From: Lactonifactor sp050944855
Lineage (GTDB): Bacteria; Bacillota; Clostridia; Lachnospirales; Lachnospiraceae
Direction: 5' to 3'
Length of the DNA stretch: 64,000 nt
Assembly (NCBI GenBank): GCA_050944855.1
Contig: JBMNRU010000006.1
Coordinates: forward strand, 62,001 to 126,000
Part shown: positions 9,623 through 18,168 of the stretch, piece after piece
Numbering within the stretch: the stretch's first letter is position 1
Layout of the letters: each line of letters starts with the position of its first letter
The notes under the pieces: generated by a model
The model's input: only the letters and a program-made list of their open reading frames with translations
What the model was told of the DNA's origin: nothing
Databases searched by the model: none
Position numbers and translations under genes: made by a program

Positions 9623-10042
9623 ATGCCAACATTTAACCAGTTAGTAAGAAAAGGAAGACAGACATCCGTTAAGAAGTCTACCGCACCAGCTCTTCAGAAA
9701 AGTTTTAACTCTCTGAAAAAGAAAAGCAGCGATATGTCTTCACCACAAAAAAGAGGTGTGTGTACAGCTGTTAAGACTGCTACACCTAAGAAGCCTAACT
9801 CAGCTCTTCGTAAGATCGCCAGAGTTCGTCTTTCTAACGGAATTGAAGTAACAAGCTATATCCCAGGCGAAGGACATAACCTTCAGGAGCATAGCGTTGT
9901 ACTGATCCGTGGTGGTAGAGTTAAGGATTTACCTGGTACAAGATACCACATCGTTCGTGGTACTTTAGATACAGCAGGTGTTGCTAACAGACGCCAGGCT
10001 CGTTCTAAATACGGTGCTAAGAGACCGAAAGCAGGTAAATAA
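9623..10042 (+). CDS. rpsL: 30S ribosomal protein S12
   Basis: S12 lies at the decoding centre of the 30S subunit and controls accuracy. The 139-residue protein starts MPTFNQLVRKGRQ and contains TPKKPNSALRK and RGGRVKDLPGTRYH, both conserved decoding loops; the lysines whose mutation gives streptomycin resistance are unchanged. An upstream in-frame GTG at 9614 overlaps the AGGAGGTG ribosome binding site, so the ATG at 9623 is chosen. It is the first gene of the str operon, behind a structured leader and 190 bases ahead of rpsG. Confidence 0.98.
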   Translation: MPTFNQLVRKGRQTSVKKSTAPALQKSFNSLKKKSSDMSSPQKRGVCTAVKTATPKKPNSALRKIARVRLSNGIEVTSYIPGEGHNLQEHSVVLIRGGRVKDLPGTRYHIVRGTLDTAGVANRRQARSKYGAKRPKAGK

Positions 10043-10232
10043 TTCCAAAAAGAAACAAGTAATTAATTATTGATAGATTCACAGAGACTATTTTTGTACC
10101 GGTATTCCAGTAACCTGGATTGTGGTTGCGGGTTTCGATAGAGAATTTACCGTGTGCGAACACATAGCAGATGTTGAGTGCATCATGTGAGTACCTATGA
10201 TAATAATCGATATGATTAAGGAGGGAAGTAAC
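10043..10232 (+). promoter_or_regulatory. 190-nt rpsL-rpsG intergenic region, possible S7 control site
   Basis: The gap is long for two adjacent ribosomal protein genes. I see no terminator and no convincing promoter. It contains short hairpins, for example GTGT/ACAC near 10152-10163. In E. coli the equivalent spacer is the S7 binding site for translational feedback, and a similar function is possible here but is not shown by the sequence. Confidence 0.35.
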
Positions 10233-10703
10233 GTGCCACGTAAAGGACATACTCAGAAAAGAGACGTTTTAGCTGATCCAGTGTACAATAACAAAGTGGT
10301 AACCAAGCTGATCAACAACATTATGTTGGATGGCAAGAAGGGTATCGCACAGAAGATTGTATACGGAGCTTTCGCTAAAGTTGAAGAAAAAGCTGGAAAG
10401 CCAGCTTTAGAAGTATTTGAAGAAGCTATGAACAACATTATGCCAGTGCTCGAAGTAAAGGCAAGACGTATTGGTGGAGCTACCTATCAGGTACCTATCG
10501 AAGTCAGACCTGACAGACGCCAGGCATTGGCTCTTCGTTGGCTGACCATGTTCTCTCGTAAAAGAGGCGAGAAGACAATGGAAGACAGATTGGCTAACGA
10601 ATTATTAGATGCTATGAACAACACAGGAGCATCTGTAAAACGTAAAGAAGACATGCATAAGATGGCTGAAGCAAATAAAGCATTTGCTCACTACAGATTC
10701 TAA
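10233..10703 (+). CDS. rpsG: 30S ribosomal protein S7
   Basis: S7 nucleates assembly of the 30S head and contacts tRNA in the E site. The protein is 156 residues from a GTG start (VPRKGHTQKRDVLADPVYNN), the standard S7 length and N-terminus. The frame stays open upstream to an ATG at 10197, but that extension is not conserved, and AAGGAGG at 10218-10224 points to the GTG. The conserved KARRIGGATYQVPIEVRPDR segment is present near residues 75-95. It is followed 14 bases later by fusA in the usual str order. Confidence 0.97.
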   Translation: MPRKGHTQKRDVLADPVYNNKVVTKLINNIMLDGKKGIAQKIVYGAFAKVEEKAGKPALEVFEEAMNNIMPVLEVKARRIGGATYQVPIEVRPDRRQALALRWLTMFSRKRGEKTMEDRLANELLDAMNNTGASVKRKEDMHKMAEANKAFAHYRF

Positions 10704-10717
10704 GGGAGGATTGACCG

Positions 10718-12835
10718 ATGGCTGGAAGACAGTATCCATTAGAGAGAACTCGAAACATTGGTATTATGGCTCATATTGATGCCGGTAAGACGACAACAAC
10801 AGAGCGTATCCTTTATTATACTGGTGTTAACTACAAAATCGGTGATACCCATGAAGGAACTGCTACCATGGACTGGATGGAGCAGGAACAGGAGCGTGGT
10901 ATCACAATTACTTCTGCGGCTACAACATGTCACTGGACATTGGAAGAACAGACCAAGCCAAAAGCCGGTGCTCTGGAGCATCGTATCAATATTATTGATA
11001 CCCCAGGACACGTAGACTTTACTGTAGAAGTAGAACGTTCACTTCGTGTGCTTGACGGCGCCGTAGGCGTGTTCTGTGCAAAAGGTGGCGTTGAACCGCA
11101 GTCTGAAAATGTATGGCGTCAGGCTGACACATACAATGTACCTCGTATGGCCTTCATTAATAAGATGGACATTCTTGGTGCAGATTTCTATGGCTGTGTT
11201 GATCAGATTAAGAACCGTCTTGGTAAAAATACGATTTGCTTACAATTACCAATCGGTAAAGAAGATGAATTCAAAGGAATCGTCGACTTATTTGAAATGA
11301 AAGCATACATCTACAACGATGATAAAGGCGATGACATCACTGTAACAGATATCCCGGAGGATATGCAGGAAGATGCAGAGCTGTATCATACAGAACTGAT
11401 TGAAAAAATCTGTGAGTTGGATGATGACTTAATGATGGCTTACCTGGAAGGGGAAGAGCCAACTGTTGATGAACTGAAAGCTGTTTTAAGAAAAGCCACT
11501 TGTGAATGTCAGGCAATTCCGGTTTGCTGTGGTACAGCTTACAGAAACAAAGGTGTCCAGAAGCTTCTGGATGCAATCATTGAGTATATGCCGTCTCCAT
11601 TAGATATCCCGGCTATTAAGGGTACGGATTTAGATGGTAATGAAGTAGAAAGACATTCTTCTGATGACGAGCCGTTCTCTGCGCTTGCATTCAAGATTAT
11701 GACGGACCCGTTCGTAGGTAAGCTTGCTTATTTCCGTGTTTATTCCGGAACCATGAACTCCGGTTCTTATGTACTGAATGCTACAAAGGGCAAAAAAGAA
11801 CGTGTTGGCCGTATCCTGCAGATGCATGCCAACAAGCGTGAGGAATTAGACAAAGTATATTCCGGAGATATCGCTGCTGCAATCGGATTTAAAGTTACCG
11901 GAACCGGTGACACGATCTGTGATGAGCAGAATCCGGTTATCTTAGAGTCCATGGAATTCCCGGAACCGGTTATCGAGCTGGCTATCGAGCCTAAGACAAA
12001 AGCCGGTCAGGGTAAATTAGGTGAATCTCTTGCAAAACTTGCAGAAGAAGATCCGACATTCCGTGCTCATACAGATCCGCAGACAGGTCAGACCATCATC
12101 GCAGGTATGGGTGAGCTGCATCTGGAAATTATTGTAGACAGACTTCTTCGTGAGTTCAAAGTAGAGGCCAATGTAGGTGCACCTCAGGTTGCTTACAAAG
12201 AAACCTTTACAAAACCGGTTGAAGTGGACAGCAAGTATGCAAAACAGTCCGGTGGTCGTGGACAGTACGGTCATTGTAAAGTTAAATTCGAGCCAATGGA
12301 TGCCAATGGTGAAGAAATATTCAAATTCGAATCTACCGTTGTCGGCGGTGCGATTCCGAAGGAATATATTCCTGCAGTTGGCGAGGGTATCGAAGAGGCA
12401 ATGAAATCCGGTGTTCTGGCTGGATTCCCGGTTGTTGGTGTACATGCTAATGTATACGATGGTTCTTACCATGAAGTTGACTCCTCAGAAATGGCATTCC
12501 ACATTGCCGGTTCTCTGGCATTTAAGGATGCGATGAGCAAAGCTTCTCCTGTATTGCTGGAGCCGATCATGAGAGTGGAAGTAACCACACCGGAAGATTA
12601 CATGGGTGATGTTATCGGTGATATCAACTCCCGTCGTGGTCGTATCGAAGGTATGGATGATATCGGCGGAGGCAAGATGATCCGTGGATATGTTCCGCTG
12701 TCTGAGATGTTTGGATACGCAACAGACCTGCGTTCCAGAACACAGGGTCGTGGTAACTACTCCATGTTCTTCGAGAAATACGAGCAGGTTCCAAAATCTG
12801 TACAGGAAAAAATCATCAGCAATCAAGGTAAGTAA
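10718..12835 (+). CDS. fusA: Elongation factor G
   Basis: Ribosomal translocase GTPase, 705 residues. The G1 motif AHIDAGKTTTTERIL is near residues 18-32, G3 is IDTPGHVDFT and G4 is NKMD; domains II to V follow, with the domain IV segment GGRGQYGHCKVKFEP. Between switch I and G3 it has about ten extra residues (around EEQTKPKAGALEH) compared with Bacillus EF-G; I recall similar insertions in Lachnospiraceae. RBS GGGAGG precedes the ATG. It completes the str operon; tuf downstream has its own promoter. Confidence 0.98.
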   Translation: MAGRQYPLERTRNIGIMAHIDAGKTTTTERILYYTGVNYKIGDTHEGTATMDWMEQEQERGITITSAATTCHWTLEEQTKPKAGALEHRINIIDTPGHVDFTVEVERSLRVLDGAVGVFCAKGGVEPQSENVWRQADTYNVPRMAFINKMDILGADFYGCVDQIKNRLGKNTICLQLPIGKEDEFKGIVDLFEMKAYIYNDDKGDDITVTDIPEDMQEDAELYHTELIEKICELDDDLMMAYLEGEEPTVDELKAVLRKATCECQAIPVCCGTAYRNKGVQKLLDAIIEYMPSPLDIPAIKGTDLDGNEVERHSSDDEPFSALAFKIMTDPFVGKLAYFRVYSGTMNSGSYVLNATKGKKERVGRILQMHANKREELDKVYSGDIAAAIGFKVTGTGDTICDEQNPVILESMEFPEPVIELAIEPKTKAGQGKLGESLAKLAEEDPTFRAHTDPQTGQTIIAGMGELHLEIIVDRLLREFKVEANVGAPQVAYKETFTKPVEVDSKYAKQSGGRGQYGHCKVKFEPMDANGEEIFKFESTVVGGAIPKEYIPAVGEGIEEAMKSGVLAGFPVVGVHANVYDGSYHEVDSSEMAFHIAGSLAFKDAMSKASPVLLEPIMRVEVTTPEDYMGDVIGDINSRRGRIEGMDDIGGGKMIRGYVPLSEMFGYATDLRSRTQGRGNYSMFFEKYEQVPKSVQEKIISNQGK

Positions 12836-12864
12836 TCTTAAAAGAGTATCTATATAAATTTTTC

Positions 12865-12893
12865 TTGCAAATATCCTTGCTATGCCATATAAT
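12865..12893 (+). promoter_or_regulatory. Sigma-A promoter for tuf
   Basis: TTGCAA at 12865-12870 and TATAAT at 12888-12893, spacer 17, inside the 129-base fusA-tuf gap. It would let EF-Tu be made in excess of EF-G. Confidence 0.8.
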
Positions 12894-12964
12894 CAAGGAT
12901 AGCAGGTCTTATGAAAGATAATATATGCCCATTGGGCGCATTGTAATTAAGGAGGACATTCAAA

Positions 12965-14152
12965 ATGGCAAAAGCTAAATTTGAAAGAACAAAACCGCAT
13001 TGTAACATCGGTACCATTGGACACGTAGACCATGGTAAAACTACTTTAACAGCTGCTATCACAAAAGTACTTTCTGAAAGAGTTGCTGGTAATACAGCTA
13101 CAGATTTCGAAAATATCGACAAAGCTCCAGAAGAGAGAGAACGTGGTATTACTATTTCTACCGCTCACGTAGAATATGAAACAGACAAGAGACATTATGC
13201 ACACGTTGACTGCCCAGGACATGCTGACTATGTTAAGAACATGATCACTGGTGCTGCTCAGATGGATGGTGCTATCTTAGTTGTAGCCGCTACTGATGGT
13301 GTTATGGCTCAGACAAAAGAGCACATCCTTCTTTCCCGTCAGGTAGGTGTACCTTACATCATCGTATTCATGAACAAATGTGATATGGTTGATGACGAAG
13401 AACTTCTTGAATTAGTTGAGATGGAAATCACTGAAGTACTGGAAGAGTATGAATTCACTGATTGCCCAATCATCAAAGGTTCCGCTCTGAAAGCTCTGGA
13501 AGATCCTTCTTCTGAATGGGGCGACAAGATCATGGAATTAATGAGCACAGTTGATGAGTATATTCCGGATCCAGAACGTGATACAGATAAACCATTCCTG
13601 ATGCCAGTAGAGGACGTATTCTCTATCACAGGCCGTGGTACTGTTGCTACAGGTAGAGTAGAGCGTGGTGTTCTGCATGTATCTGATGAAGTTGAAATCG
13701 TTGGTATCAAAGAAGAAACACGTAAAGTTGTTGTTACAGGTGTAGAAATGTTCCGTAAACTGTTAGACGAAGCTCAGGCTGGTGATAACATTGGTGCATT
13801 ACTTCGTGGTGTTCAGAGAACTGAAATCGAAAGAGGACAGGTTCTTTCCAAACCAGGTTCTGTAACTTGCCATACAAAATTTACAGCACAGGTTTACGTA
13901 TTAACAAAAGATGAAGGTGGACGTCATACTCCTTTCTTCAATAACTACAGACCACAGTTCTACTTCAGAACAACTGACGTAACAGGTGTTATCGAATTAC
14001 CAGCTGGTACAGAAATGTGTATGCCTGGTGATAACGTAGAAATGACAATCGAACTGATTCATCCAATCGCTATGGAGCAGGGTCTTACTTTCGCTATTCG
14101 TGAAGGTGGACGTACTGTTGGATCAGGCCGTGTTGCTACAATCATCGAGTAA
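12965..14152 (+). CDS. tuf: Elongation factor Tu
   Basis: GTPase that carries aminoacyl-tRNA to the ribosomal A site, 395 residues. G1 is GHVDHGKTT near residues 19-27, G3 is DCPGHADY, G4 is NKCD, and domains II and III follow to the usual VGSGRVATIIE end. AAGGAGG lies 10 bases before the ATG. Codon choice is strongly biased, as expected for one of the most abundant proteins. The gene has its own promoter and is closed by a strong terminator. Confidence 0.99.
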   Translation: MAKAKFERTKPHCNIGTIGHVDHGKTTLTAAITKVLSERVAGNTATDFENIDKAPEERERGITISTAHVEYETDKRHYAHVDCPGHADYVKNMITGAAQMDGAILVVAATDGVMAQTKEHILLSRQVGVPYIIVFMNKCDMVDDEELLELVEMEITEVLEEYEFTDCPIIKGSALKALEDPSSEWGDKIMELMSTVDEYIPDPERDTDKPFLMPVEDVFSITGRGTVATGRVERGVLHVSDEVEIVGIKEETRKVVVTGVEMFRKLLDEAQAGDNIGALLRGVQRTEIERGQVLSKPGSVTCHTKFTAQVYVLTKDEGGRHTPFFNNYRPQFYFRTTDVTGVIELPAGTEMCMPGDNVEMTIELIHPIAMEQGLTFAIREGGRTVGSGRVATIIE

Positions 14153-14196
14153 TCTGCGCGAAAGCAATGAGATAAGCGCCTGAAAAGGTGTAATAA

Positions 14197-14233
14197 AGAG
14201 CCGCTTCATGTTTGCATGAAAGCGGCTCTTTTT
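14197..14233 (+). terminator. Terminator after tuf
   Basis: AGAGCCGCTT-CATG pairs with CATG-AAGCGGCTCT around a 4-nt loop, followed by TTTTT. It stops transcription before the convergent DUF4179 gene. Confidence 0.9.
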
Positions 14234-14287
14234 GCGGCTTTATATCGGAGTATTTGAATCCATATGCAGCCTTGTTAAGGCGAATAT

Positions 14288-15364
14288 TTAGTTTTGTACT
14301 AACTCAGTTTTTCCATATACTGTTTTTTCATAACAGTCATATGCTTCCAGCATAATCGTATTTTCCAGATCTATTTTGTTCATAATAATTCTTTCTTTGT
14401 ATGTCCCGTTTTCCTGCCGTTCAATACCGGATCCTCCAATAAATTCGCAGGCCTGGCCATTATCATCCAGTAATCGGAAACATAGGCCTTCATCCAGTAC
14501 GTCGTCGTGCCTGTTGGTATAGAAGACATCAATATAAGTACCCAGATCTGTCTGGATCACTTCTGCCTTTTCGATGGTATATTTTTCGTCTGCAGAGGCA
14601 CCAGACTGAGGAATATAAGATATCCGTGTTGTGTCAGCCATATTTTCCAGTGTAAAGTGAATGGTCTTTCGCATAATATTGTCTGTTGTAGCCTCTTGCG
14701 TACGAATTGCTGCAGTTGCCATGCAGGTAACGTCAACCGCTTCCACGCTGCTTTCCTTACCGCTTCGTACATAAATGTTCATAACATCATCTTCTGCGGA
14801 GCGAAAAACCATAGAGGATTCAATAATACCAAGTTCATCGCGGTTTACGATTCCTCCACCGATATTTACAAGCTCCAGCCCTTTTTCTGCTGCATAATCC
14901 GCTGCTGTTTTTCCGGTAATATCGCTCCACTCCGACATATCATCTTCCGGGAGTGCATCTTCGGGAATGAATAGATATTTTTCGGACTCTTTTGCGGATA
15001 CTTCATAAACAATAGTAATGGTCTCGCTGTCACAGAGTGCTTCTTTTACGGTACAGTCCATAATGGCTCCATCCGTTTCGTCTGTTACAGTCTGATCTAA
15101 ATTCGTATCAATTAGATTTGTCGCTTCTGCGGGGACTTTTTCCTGTAAATGATCGGAAAAATCCAGTATTCCAAAATATTTGCCCGCAGCATACGCAACA
15201 CTGCCTATGCTTATGAGGCAGAATAGTGCAATTGCCGCCGCGGAAGCTCTGTTCCATCCTGTGTGTTTCTTATTTTGTTTTTTCATGTCACTTACCTCCA
15301 AGGATATCATTTCGGAGGATGCAAGCTTGTCAAAAGTTTTCTTATATTTTTCCTTGTTAGTCAT
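14288..15364 (-). CDS. DUF4179 membrane protein, putative anti-sigma partner
   Basis: A 358-residue protein with a short cytoplasmic N-terminus, one transmembrane helix near residues 39-61 (ALFCLISIGSVAYAAG) and a large extracytoplasmic part. This layout and the position directly behind an ECF sigma gene match DUF4179 proteins, which are encoded with ECF sigma factors in Firmicutes and are thought to act as anti-sigma factors or signal sensors. Its start overlaps the sigma gene by 8 bases, so translation is probably coupled. The sensed signal is unknown. The family call is fairly secure; the anti-sigma role is inferred from context. Confidence 0.8.
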   Translation of the reverse strand: MTNKEKYKKTFDKLASSEMISLEVSDMKKQNKKHTGWNRASAAAIALFCLISIGSVAYAAGKYFGILDFSDHLQEKVPAEATNLIDTNLDQTVTDETDGAIMDCTVKEALCDSETITIVYEVSAKESEKYLFIPEDALPEDDMSEWSDITGKTAADYAAEKGLELVNIGGGIVNRDELGIIESSMVFRSAEDDVMNIYVRSGKESSVEAVDVTCMATAAIRTQEATTDNIMRKTIHFTLENMADTTRISYIPQSGASADEKYTIEKAEVIQTDLGTYIDVFYTNRHDDVLDEGLCFRLLDDNGQACEFIGGSGIERQENGTYKERIIMNKIDLENTIMLEAYDCYEKTVYGKTELVQN

Positions 15365-15836
15365 TCAGCCATTCCTCCTTTAATACGTCTTTCAGCATTT
15401 TGCGCCCTCTTGTTAATCTTGTCTTTATATTACTTTCGCCAATTTTCAGAACCTCGGATATTTCACGTATGGTTAAGTCTTCGTAGTAAAATAGATGTAT
15501 TACAATTCGATATTTTTCCGGGAGATTCATAACTGCTTCAAATAAATGGGTTTCCTCGGGATTTTCAAATGGTAATATTTCTATATATTCTTCCAATGGT
15601 ACTTTATGTTTGTGCCAGAAAGAACGATTGATATCTTTGGCTTTGTTGACAGCCACGCGAAATAGCCATGCACGTAAATGCTGTTCATCATTAAATTGTT
15701 TTCCAGATATATGATATTGAATAAAGGTATCCTGAACCACATCTTTTGCATCCTCTGCATTTTTGCAGATATGAAAGGCGGCTACAAACAGGTTTTTTTG
15801 ATATTCATCTATCAATAATCCGATTGGTTTTCTCAT
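15357..15836 (-). CDS. ECF-type RNA polymerase sigma factor
   Basis: A 159-residue sigma-70 family protein of ECF size. Region 2 (about residues 10-75) includes DAKDVVQDTFIQYH and HLRAWLFRVAVNKAKD; region 4 (about 100-155) includes LPEKYRIVIHLFYYEDLTIREI and a helix-turn-helix ending IKTRLTRGRKMLK. It has no region 1.1 or 3. It is first in a two-gene unit with the DUF4179 protein. The upstream region holds an ECF-style promoter pattern, TGTAACC-N16-CGTG, which suggests that it activates its own transcription. Regulon and signal are unknown. Confidence 0.93.
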   Translation of the reverse strand: MRKPIGLLIDEYQKNLFVAAFHICKNAEDAKDVVQDTFIQYHISGKQFNDEQHLRAWLFRVAVNKAKDINRSFWHKHKVPLEEYIEILPFENPEETHLFEAVMNLPEKYRIVIHLFYYEDLTIREISEVLKIGESNIKTRLTRGRKMLKDVLKEEWLND

Positions 15837-15884
15837 GAGTAGTTCCTCGTTTTCTTATTTATTGAAAGGCCCTTTCATTTATAA

Positions 15885-15911
15885 CACGATGGAAGAACAT
15901 AAAAGGTTACA
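15885..15911 (-). promoter_or_regulatory. Candidate autoregulatory ECF promoter
   Basis: Read on the minus strand, TGTAACC (15905-15911) is separated by 16 bases from CGTG (15885-15888), about 50 bases before the sigma gene. The AAC -35 core, CGT -10 core and 16-base spacing are typical of promoters recognised by ECF sigma factors. No good sigma-A promoter is seen here. Confidence 0.6.
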
Positions 15912-15933
15912 AAATTTTGGTTTTCTATTTTAC

Positions 15934-15961
15934 TTGCATTGCAAAACAGGTAGGGTATAAT
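15934..15961 (+). promoter_or_regulatory. Sigma-A promoter before the FRG remnant
   Basis: TTGCAT at 15934-15939 and TATAAT at 15956-15961 with a 16-bp spacer. It may now serve the diguanylate cyclase gene that follows the remnant. Confidence 0.65.
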
Positions 15962-16006
15962 GATATATAATTGTATATTTTATGTAGGATAATGGAGGAG
16001 AGAGGC

Positions 16007-16132
16007 ATGGCGATAAAAAAATATACAGTAAATACATTATCAGATTATATAAAGTGCATCAATGATTTGCGAGGCAGTAGTGATATATTGTGATATCGTG
16101 GATATGCAGATGAAGATAGTTTATTGTACTAA
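16007..16132 (+). pseudogene. Decayed N-terminus of an FRG-domain protein
   Basis: A good RBS (GGAGG, 15994-15998) and ATG at 16007 open a frame of 28 codons, MAIKKYTVNTLSDYIKCIND then LRGSSDIL, stopped by TGA at 16091. The same frame continues YRGYADEDSLLY to a TAA at 16130. FRG-domain proteins typically start with such a segment and then read W-(F/Y)-R-G; here the tryptophan codon TGG appears changed to TGA, and the rest of the gene is missing. FRG proteins are often found in defence or accessory islands. The family assignment comes from a short stretch, so it is moderate. Confidence 0.5.
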
Positions 16133-16174
16133 TTACAATATGCAACCTGATCTTGGCAAATACAGGAGGAACTT

Positions 16175-18085
16175 ATGCGTACACTACAAACAATAATCAG
16201 CAGATATATGTACCGGGTTAGTGGGATTTTAGTGGTTTTGATACTTGGAATTGTCTTGATGATTGAGCGAACCAATGAGCGGGATCTGGTTTGCGAAAGT
16301 ACTATGAGAACTTTTTCCCAGATGGAGCAGATTTTAGAGGAAAACCAGGAAGATCTTGAGGAGACCCAGAAAGAATACAGGCAGACATGCCTCCATAATG
16401 CAGAGATCATTGCCCGTATTATTGAAGGGGAACCAGGGGTATTGGAGGATGTGGAAGAACTGAAAAAAATTGCGAAGTCCTTAGAGGTGGATGAGATACA
16501 CATTTTTGATGATACGGGTCGGATTTTTGCCGGTACACATCCTAAGTATTACGGCTATACCGTTGACTCCGGTGAACAAATGGAATTTTTTAAACCGATG
16601 TTGGAAGACAAGGATTTAAAGCTTGTTCAGGACATTACTCCAAATACGGCTGAGGGAAAACAGATGCAGTATTCTGCACTTTGGAATAACAGCGGAGAAT
16701 TTATTGTTCAGGTGGGAATGGAACCGGTGAACGTGATCAAAGTTACAAAAAAGAATGAACTGTCTTATATTTTTTCTTTATTCCGGGTAGACACGGGGAT
16801 TAATTATTATGCCGTTGACAGCAAAACGGGTGCAGTTGTAGGCTGCACGGATCAGAAAATGATGGAGCGTAATATTTCAGATATTGGTCTGGATTTTGCG
16901 AATATCAAGGGTGGTGAAGAGGGATTTGATGCAGAGATTGATGGGGGAAATTCCTTTTGTGTATTTAAAAAAATAGGAGATAATTACATTGGCGGTGTGA
17001 TTTTGAAGTCCGATCTTTACCGGAGACTTCCTACATCCATGTTCCTTCTTTTTTGCTGTCTGGCTGTAATCGCCATTATTCTGTCAAGGGCTGTGATCCG
17101 TTATATAAATAATTATGTGGTGGATGAAATCCACAGTGTAAATAAAACATTGAAAGCAATTGAGAATGGAAATCTTGAGGAAACGGTGGACAGCAGGTCA
17201 AGTATTGAATTCTTTGAATTAGGTAAATATATCAACAGGATGGTAAAAAGCCTGGTGGACAACAATAAAAAAATATCATATGTTTTAAGCAAAACAGATA
17301 TGCATATTGGTGTGTACGAATACGATCAGAACGTAGGGAAGTTCCATTTTACAGATTATATTTCTAAAATACTGCCCCTGGATAAAGTGAATCCGGAAAA
17401 ATTGTTTTCAGATGTGGAGGAATTTAAGAAATTATTAAATGAAATACGTGCCAATCCTACACCGGATGAGACTGGAATATATGAGGTGGGGGAACGGTAT
17501 ATCAAGGTAGAGCAGATAGAGGAAAATGATAGGATTCTAGGTGTTCTGACGGATAGGACTGCTGAAATTATCAGACGCAGAGAGATTGCGAAGGAAAGGG
17601 ATATCGATCCGCTGACAGGACTGTATAACAGACGGGGACTGGACAGAAAGCTTTCTGCCTTATTTAAAAACCCGGAGCAGCTTGGCTTAAGCGTTATGAT
17701 CATGATCGATGCGGATGACCTGAAGGAAGTCAATGATACATACGGACATGAGATCGGAGACATTTATTTGGAAAAAATGTCCGGGCTTATCAGGAGTTTC
17801 GGAACCAAAAGCAGTATCGTAGCCAGACAGGGCGGCGATGAATTTGTATTGTTTTTATATCAGTATGAGGATGAAGAGTTACTTCTCAGAGAAATCGAAG
17901 CTTTTACCCAGCTTCAGGATCACAATTTTATGCAGCTTGGAGAAAAAGTCAAAGTACCGCTTAGGTTTTCCTTTGGCTGCTGTTTAAGAAGGGGAAGTAT
18001 TGACTATCCGGAATTATTAAGAGAGGCTGACCAAAAAATGTATGAAAATAAGCAGGAACGGAAGGCAAAATCATTTTTCGGTTAA
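16175..18085 (+). CDS. Membrane-bound diguanylate cyclase (GGDEF)
   Basis: A 636-residue sensor enzyme predicted to make cyclic di-GMP from two GTP. One transmembrane helix lies near residues 14-30, followed by an extracytoplasmic sensing region of about 250 residues (Cache-like layout, not assigned), a second helix near 289-306, and a HAMP-like stretch near 307-360. The cyclase domain begins at DIDPLTGLYNRRG near 475 and has an intact GGDEF at 553-557. No RxxD inhibitory site is present in the usual place upstream of GGDEF, so product inhibition by that route is unlikely. RBS AGGAGG precedes the ATG. It is probably monocistronic. Confidence 0.93.
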   Translation: MRTLQTIISRYMYRVSGILVVLILGIVLMIERTNERDLVCESTMRTFSQMEQILEENQEDLEETQKEYRQTCLHNAEIIARIIEGEPGVLEDVEELKKIAKSLEVDEIHIFDDTGRIFAGTHPKYYGYTVDSGEQMEFFKPMLEDKDLKLVQDITPNTAEGKQMQYSALWNNSGEFIVQVGMEPVNVIKVTKKNELSYIFSLFRVDTGINYYAVDSKTGAVVGCTDQKMMERNISDIGLDFANIKGGEEGFDAEIDGGNSFCVFKKIGDNYIGGVILKSDLYRRLPTSMFLLFCCLAVIAIILSRAVIRYINNYVVDEIHSVNKTLKAIENGNLEETVDSRSSIEFFELGKYINRMVKSLVDNNKKISYVLSKTDMHIGVYEYDQNVGKFHFTDYISKILPLDKVNPEKLFSDVEEFKKLLNEIRANPTPDETGIYEVGERYIKVEQIEENDRILGVLTDRTAEIIRRREIAKERDIDPLTGLYNRRGLDRKLSALFKNPEQLGLSVMIMIDADDLKEVNDTYGHEIGDIYLEKMSGLIRSFGTKSSIVARQGGDEFVLFLYQYEDEELLLREIEAFTQLQDHNFMQLGEKVKVPLRFSFGCCLRRGSIDYPELLREADQKMYENKQERKAKSFFG

Positions 18086-18168
18086 GGTTTCATTTTCTTA
18101 CAGAAACTGTTATACTATTGCAAGTGGAATACAAGTAGGATGATTATCTTTTAGGAGTGAAATATAAA

